From Isoetes taiwanensis (taxonomy: Eukaryota > Streptophyta > Lycopodiopsida > Isoetales > Isoetaceae), in the NCBI GenBank assembly GCA_021234155.1, contig JAJEKV010000298.1, positions 310,001 to 374,000 on the forward strand: a stretch of DNA of 64,000 nt. Direction: 5' to 3'. The translations under genes were made by a program, and so were the position numbers. The notes under the pieces are model-generated. The model had not been told where the DNA came from. It was given only the letters and a program-made list of their open reading frames with translations, and made no database searches. Below, piece by piece: positions 57,801 to 64,000 of the stretch; position 1 is the stretch's first letter, and every line of letters begins with the position of its first letter.

Positions 57801-58860
57801 AACTCGTAATGTTAACTAGTTGATAGTTTACATTGATATCTTGGGATGTAATAGTCTTTTGAGTTCATTAAATTTTACTTCATTGATGTGGGAAGTAAAG
57901 TCTTGCACATCGACGCATTAATATTGTGAAAGATCAATAAAAAAAATTATATTAAATCAGAAAAACATCTATTACGATGAACAATAGAAGATCATGATCC
58001 CAGAAAACAGAGTTCATTTATCCATTACAGAGCAATGTACTTCCAAGAATAGGGATTATCTGCCACAAATTCCTTCACAACTTCCTAAGCCCTCGCTCTT
58101 TTCTATTACTCCTTGTTTTCCAAACAACACAAGATCCCAAATTTCACCCCAAATGAACATTTTATATTGCTCTATCATCCAAGATACCACCTTGAGCATT
58201 AACATATTGTGTGTTTCCTTGGGCACCTTCCACATCAGTTGTACTTCCTTTAGTTTTATATTCTCACCTTTCCTCGTATATCAACCCTTCGTGGTTTCAA
58301 GCCACTCAGCACCAGCTGATTCTTAGATTTTGGTAGTTAGCCCAATCAAAGTTTACTAAACCTGCATTAAACAAGAAACGAACTGTGATAATATCATAGT
58401 TGGCTCATTTGCTATTTATGAGCATACGTGAGTGGATGATTGAACAATTTAGAAATTGTAATATTGAAAGGTTTCTTTCTATCTACAACATTTATTCCCA
58501 AAAACCCTTAACTATACATTCCATTCAAAAAATCGAGCTGAAGATTGAATAAGAGTGTTCTCTCTCAGGGGATGGAGTAGCCAAAATTGGTGAAAACACA
58601 CCATGAAAAAGAAAATCACACGAAAAGCATAAACTTGAAACGGCCATGTCAATGAGATGCCTGGGCAACCGCATTCGGCTCGGGCTTTTAGAGGAGCATA
58701 TAGAGATTCGTAACATGGGATGGGTAGAAAACTATTCCATGCCATTGCAAGAGCAAGTAACTCTCGAGCTACTAAAAAATGCGCAATGCTAAGACTAGAG
58801 AAGTGTATTGCATGACATCTAACAAGGTAGTCAAGATCTTGCAAAGCTATTAAGGATTTC
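54825..58860. other. Intergenic, no gene supported
   Basis: It includes an AAGG microsatellite (56171-56193) joined to a LINE tail fragment, and an unexplained GC-richer patch at 57540-57780 with possible splice borders but no recognisable product. Confidence 0.5.
56194..56237 (-). mobile_element. 3'-end fragment of the LINE A/B family
   Basis: The minus strand reads AGTCCCATGGGTGGTGCCTC, then GTAGACGATAAAAACTT, matching the 3' ends of LINE A and B. It is followed by a TTCC repeat tail in place of TATTC. Confidence 0.65.
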
Positions 58861-58959
<99 letters not shown>

Positions 58960-59042
58960 TAGATAGATAGATAGATAGATAGATGATAGACAGATGGGAG
59001 GATAGATAGAGGATAGATAGATAGATGATAGATAGATAGATG
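58861..59042. repeat. GATA microsatellite
   Basis: About 180 bp of nearly pure GATA repeats with a few interruptions. The long minus-strand frames of SIYL repeats are shadows of it. Confidence 0.97.
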
Positions 59043-62000
59043 AATTTACATCCACGGAGATAGATAGAGAAGAGAGGTTGCTTTTTAAATGCTTTCCTTA
59101 GGGTATGCCATACTGCCATCATGAACTAAAGAGACTAAGATGATGGTCGCTGGTTTGGGGAAGACTAGCAACTTGGTCATAACAACTCAGAATCCAATCC
59201 CATAAACTAATGTACATTATGACCATCATGCATGCCTGTCTATATGGCTTCAAATATCTCCGTGAAAGTAACAGGCCTAGAATCTTAAACCAGTCCCTAG
59301 AAGCCATTTGCACTCTTGGACGCATAAAAAATACATCTATGTATTCAAGCCATTGCAACCTAAAGGGTACTGGAGCCATTCGACCATTAAGCCAAAGCAT
59401 GAGTTTCAACTGCTCTATTTCTCTTTGTTCTCGCCGTTGGTTCGTGCCTAAATCATAAGTTTCCCCATGTATCATAGTCTCGAGTGTGGCTAAAATCAAT
59501 AGTGAGGAAAAATTTGCCGTGATCGCAGGTGAATTTAAAAGTTGGCAACATGCGCCAAATTAGATTTCTTCAACTAAAAATTATAAATTAGCCAATTTTT
59601 GTCGTCACCAACAAATTATATACTTTAATCCAAATCCCTGTAATTTTCTTGCAATAAGGGTGCATTTTTGTGCCATTTTTATGTCATTTTGTTGCTTGAC
59701 AATTGATATTGGCTCTCTTTGGGAAGCAATTCTCTTTTGATGATTTATGATTATTTAAGCAACATTTGATGTAGTTTTGTACCATCTCGATAATGCCCTC
59801 ATTTGTTTTTTCCTTTTTGTGCATCAAAAGTCATATCTTTTATTGCCTTTTGATAAGTTGTAAGATCTCGTGGATGCATAAAATTTAATAACTTAAAATG
59901 CTATCTTGAAGGAGATAATTATTATCATTGATTGATGTATTTGAAGGCTATCTACCATGCACGCTTTTGGATGGACTCCTTGCCTATTGATATAAAGGAT
60001 GCTAATTTTTCATCAAAACTAAGAAAGACTTATGCCCTTTGAATGTCCTTTATCATCAAAAGTTCATGCTATATCGTGGGCTAAAATTGTTATGCAGTTA
60101 ACTGCATCAACTAAAAAGAGTGTACACTGAGATACATACTCTAGAGCCATTTTCTTAAGATACCAATTGTATTCTTAGTGCTTGGAGAATATGATTGATT
60201 GTATTTCTAAAGCCAAATAAGTTAGTGTACCAAATCGAAGACATGGAACAACAAGTACCCGATGATAAAGGCATTCTCTCGCATACTCATTGTCTTCTAT
60301 AGACTATCGCTTTTATTCTGCTCATGTACAAGAGACAACAATTGGGCGTAAAGACTTGCCTAATCTTTCCTTCAATGAATTGGTTGAAAAAGACGTAGAT
60401 CTAATGCTTTCTTCAAAATATAACCTAAAAACACACCAATTGGCTCTCCTAAATCAAATCCCTTTGAATTTTCTAGTACTAATTCTAAAGTTGTAGATGG
60501 CATGGATTAGAATTTGAAATAAGAATGAGATTGAGTATGTAGGTTAGGAGACCTAAGATCATCAAGGACCAGGATGATGGTGAAGGCGAATTTACTATGA
60601 AGATGAGGGAAGACATAAATGCTACCAAGAGTATTTCACTCAAATTATAATCCTTCTTCAAAATGGTAACATTTCATATCCCCCTTTCTAGCATGTCCAA
60701 GAAGGTATATAGCCAAAGAAACAGTAGTGCTACCGAGGGTTGAGATTCCCAGGGCGAAAGTGTATTTTGGTAGTTTCTTTGTCATTGTTTGGTCTCTTTG
60801 CTCTGGAACACACCTAATGCCATTTTCTCACCATGAGTTTTGCTTACTTGTTTGTGTGTCAATTCATAGAATTGAGGGAGGGTTCAATTATAGAATTGAG
60901 GGAGGATGATCCTTGACTCGCCAGACAAAGCATATGATCGGGATCCGCCTAGGCACAAATGGGGATCATCATTGCATTCGAGAGGGTCTAGATTGTTATT
61001 ACGCCAAAGCTTTTGTTTTACATGTTGAATTTTTGCTTTTTAAAGCTTGGCAATATGATATTCCACAACCAAGATTCCGTAATTTTGTATCAATCAAGTT
61101 TATGAACTTGGAGAGTCCAGTAATCGAGAGTGATAGCATAACCCTCTAGTAAATTGGAATAGAACATTCTGCCTACTTTCTCTCTATATATCTATTTATA
61201 TGTGCAATTTTAACTTTCTAGTCTATTTTGGCATGGATTTGAGATTCACAATTTTGTTTCCACATCAGTCTGGGCTTGAAGAATAAATACTTGTGCCGAG
61301 TAATTGCACCGGAAATACCAATAAAACCAATGTTAGTGAGAGCTGTTGTTTTCATCCACTTCATACTCACGTAGCACATGGGCACGTATCAGCTTCCTTG
61401 TCTTTTCTCATATTAAAGCAGGATGTTCCATCTCCAATTTGAGGTCATATACCAAATTGGGTAATGGAACATTTACACAAGGTGTCATCATGCATAACCG
61501 AGTGTTCTAGGTCACAACACTACGAACCGATAGCTTGTCTAATACATGTTATGCTGCCTAGAAGTGAGCCATATTTGATATACAATCCATGAAAGGACTA
61601 ATCTTCCAAACCTTATAAGTGTACTCTATATGCATTTCCCTACCCTTTTTTATGTCTTGTAACCTATGCTGCAACATGCATTCAAACAACACACTAATGT
61701 GACTATCAAATTCACTTTCATATGTCAGTAGAATCAATGCGTACCAGTAAGCAACATCAACTAAAAGTCCTACAAAACCCTTTGTGCTTCAATGGTTTGT
61801 TAAAATGAAGTATGTAAGATATGCATCTTGTCAACCCGTTGTTGACAACAAAGTTAGGCCTTATAACTTATAAGGTTCACCTATAAAATGCCAACAAGAA
61901 TAGAAGTTATCTTCTAGACATTTTGTCAAATGTATATAAAAACTACCTCTCTCTCAAGCTGCGAACTGCTGGAACAGAACGTAACACCATTTGCTTCCTA

Positions 62001-64000
62001 GAGTTGACATTCATAGAAAGCTTCTACATATAGTTTCATCCAAAATAGTGATATTTTTTTATACAACATGCATTTTACATAAAATTTAGGGCTAACCATG
62101 TAGTATTTTGGCACTTGCATTGAGTTTCTAATATATCTAGAATTTAACATTTTCAGCTTTGTTTGACCCTGTATTCCATGATAATCTCTAGGCCAATGTT
62201 TCAAATAGAAAATGAGAGCTAAATTCTTGTTTATATTTCACTTCAATTTTATCTTCCAAATGTCATTTGATTCACTCAGCATAGAGCGATTGCAAAATAT
62301 AAGAGCTTGTTGATTCAAAATTTCGCCAGAAGCAGCAATTTTTAAATTAGCCGACAGGGTGGGAGGCTTGAACAATGTGGCATTAAGTTTAAGATCCATC
62401 TTTAATCTTTAATAGAAGTTACTTAAAGTTATGTGGCGTATGTTCGTGAGGGAAGTGGAAGATTTATACCAATAGCTTCCATAAAGCATGTCTAGGAATT
62501 ACGCAGATATTTGGTGTCAACTCTCCGAGTAGCTCATGACCAAATCATGTTTAATATATTTTTCAACCGCACATAGGATGACTTAACTAAGCATCTCCAC
62601 CGGTACCAAATAGTTGAAATGAACAAATATTTTGCGTAATCACCAAATTCAGCTTTGGAAGTTCATTAGAACATTGGGGTGTAAATTTACACGGTGATCA
62701 AAAAACGACAAAGACTCAAAGACCTAAAGCACTTGATCCGCCGCCTTTTATGTCACGCGAATAATGCCGCGCCTGCCATAACCGCATTTCATAGCCATAA
62801 GCCATAGCGCTTCTCTAGGGGCCTAACTTTCTCACGCCATAGCCATAGCTTTTAGTCCGAATTTACAGCCATGCCGGAAGTTTCGTAAATGGAAAGCACC
62901 TAATGGCCTGCTGTTGACAAAGAGAAGATTTTGTGGAAATGCATGGATTGTCACATACTCAATTCCGCTCTAAAATGAAATATTTGGAGAAAAATCACCA
63001 AAGAAGATTGGCTATCAGTTTGGAGAGAGGAGATAAATTCATTAATGATAAAAAATCTCTACCGGTAATGCCTTGGCTATCCTCGAAAGAAAGGAATGTC
63101 GATAAAAAAGCTTTATCGAGCGAGGGAGCTCATGCAATAATGAGGTCGTAAAATGATAGCCTATGCTTGTATTATTGAAAATTGCATATCGCGACAAAAA
63201 CAATCCCCGGGAAAAGTAATAAAAATTGGGTCACTGGAGCTCAAATTATGAAATAATAGATATGTAGAAAGCCTCAATCTGGAACCAAAAATACAGAGAA
63301 GATCGTAAAAGCTGAAGAAGAGGAAAAGAAGGAAAAGGGAACTTTTTATTTTGAACAAAAAATTTTTACGTATCAGAACTGGACGAGAATGAGATCACCG
63401 TGAATTTCTAGTGAGAGAGAAGCTTGTGCATTGAGTTGAATGACATCCTTGTCATACGGCAAGTAGAGGATTCTCAAACCAGTTTCTATGGCAATGCGTA
63501 TAAACAATAATATTGAGCAAATGAAAAGAATTAGAACTCAAAATTCGCAGGTGTAACTCCAGTTAGAGAAAGACATTGGCCGAAGCTTTTGAAACAAGTA
63601 TTATGCTTTGAGACCTATGCAAAGAAAAAAATGGCAGTTGTGAATAGTCAATCCAAACACAAAGATCAAGAAGGGATGAATTGCAAGGTGAACTCGCCAC
63701 GAAGATGCTAACCTCTCAATAATCGATCAAAACCGCAAAACTTGGAAGAACCGGGAAGGTATGAAATTTACCACCAGGAGTCAATGCAAGTTAGTAGAGA
63801 CTTAATTGCTATTTGAGGATCGCGCCAGCCGCGATGTGGGATTAGCATCAAAGAATTACAGTTATCAAGAAACTAAAATGTGATCATGAGTATCGTCACC
63901 TTTAATGTGCACAAATTTTGTTACAAAAGGTAAATGCATTGTTTGCACTTCATCTATCGGCCTTTTATTTTTAGAGCTTGGAAATGACAGTCTTCGTGGA
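59043..64000. other. AT-rich intergenic region, no gene supported
   Basis: A 22-bp unit (CATAGAATTGAGGGAGGGTT) is duplicated at 60866-60906. GCCATAG motifs cluster at 62770-62850. A minus-strand stretch at 63395-63510 (IAIETGLRILYLPYDKDVIQ) looks protein-like but could not be linked to a gene. Confidence 0.5.

Noticed and set aside
58831..59122. Minus-strand frames of SIYLSIYL repeats
   Set aside because: Translation of the GATA microsatellite.
63395..63510. Minus-strand text IAIETGLRILYLPYDKDVIQ, protein-like
   Set aside because: Too short; no linked exon or recognisable family; may be a relic exon.
1..64000. CRISPR arrays, rRNA or intact tRNA genes
   Set aside because: None seen; repeats present are transposon, satellite or microsatellite type.

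Overview
This window looks like nuclear DNA of a land plant, probably a vascular plant with a large, transposon-rich genome. Fern, lycophyte or gymnosperm would all fit, and the sequence alone does not decide. The evidence is spliced GT-AG genes, a plant NCL-type Na+/Ca2+ exchanger fragment, an AP2/ERF fragment, two phytosulfokine-like peptide precursors, Ty3/gypsy elements with a tRNA-Met primer site (TGGTATCAGAGC), several LINEs and plant telo-box/TATA promoters. There is no bacterial-style gene organisation.

Layout: 1-1720 is the 3' end (LTR, polypurine tract, end of pol) of a minus-strand gypsy element. A degenerate LINE lies at 1.8-2.8 kb and another minus-strand gypsy relic at 6.4-6.9 kb. 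A broken EF-hand cation exchanger lies at 7.6-8.7 kb, followed by a 5'-truncated LINE with perfect target duplications (9.1-10.8 kb) and a 0.46 kb foldback element (11 kb).

13.5-28.4 kb is a large plus-strand gypsy element of the same LTR family as positions 1-1560. Between its primer binding site and gag it carries two extra genes. The first (15814-17046) is the highlight of the window: a histone H3-like protein starting MARTKQ, with about 300 charged residues inserted into the tail and a recognisable H3 histone fold at the C-terminus. It is split by two compensating frame changes. Sixty-four-base palindromes repeated every ~205 bases flank it, and a telo-box/TATA promoter precedes it. A similar palindrome-TATA module precedes the second, unidentified gene (18427-19935). 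Gag, protease, RT, RNase H and integrase follow, all degenerate. A 3.9-kb Mutator-like element, with 9-bp target duplications, a captured AP2/ERF fragment and an array of palindromic repeats, has inserted between RT and RNase H.

28.4-31.7 kb is a minus-strand retroelement of unclear type, and 31.7-37.4 kb is a second minus-strand gypsy element interrupted by a LINE and a small poly(A) retroposon.

From 40 kb on, host-like genes appear. Two paralogous three-exon genes (40854-41419 and 54372-54824) encode secreted ~80-residue precursors that end in a phytosulfokine-like DYIY core followed by a new tail (HVNP or NANP). Between them lie an unidentified ORF (44.3-44.8 kb) and a minus-strand gene with an FCP1-like HAD domain (45.2-47.5 kb). 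The rest (47.5-64 kb) is AT-rich intergenic DNA with a foldback element, a possible SINE promoter, a GATA microsatellite and short tandem duplications; no gene could be supported there.
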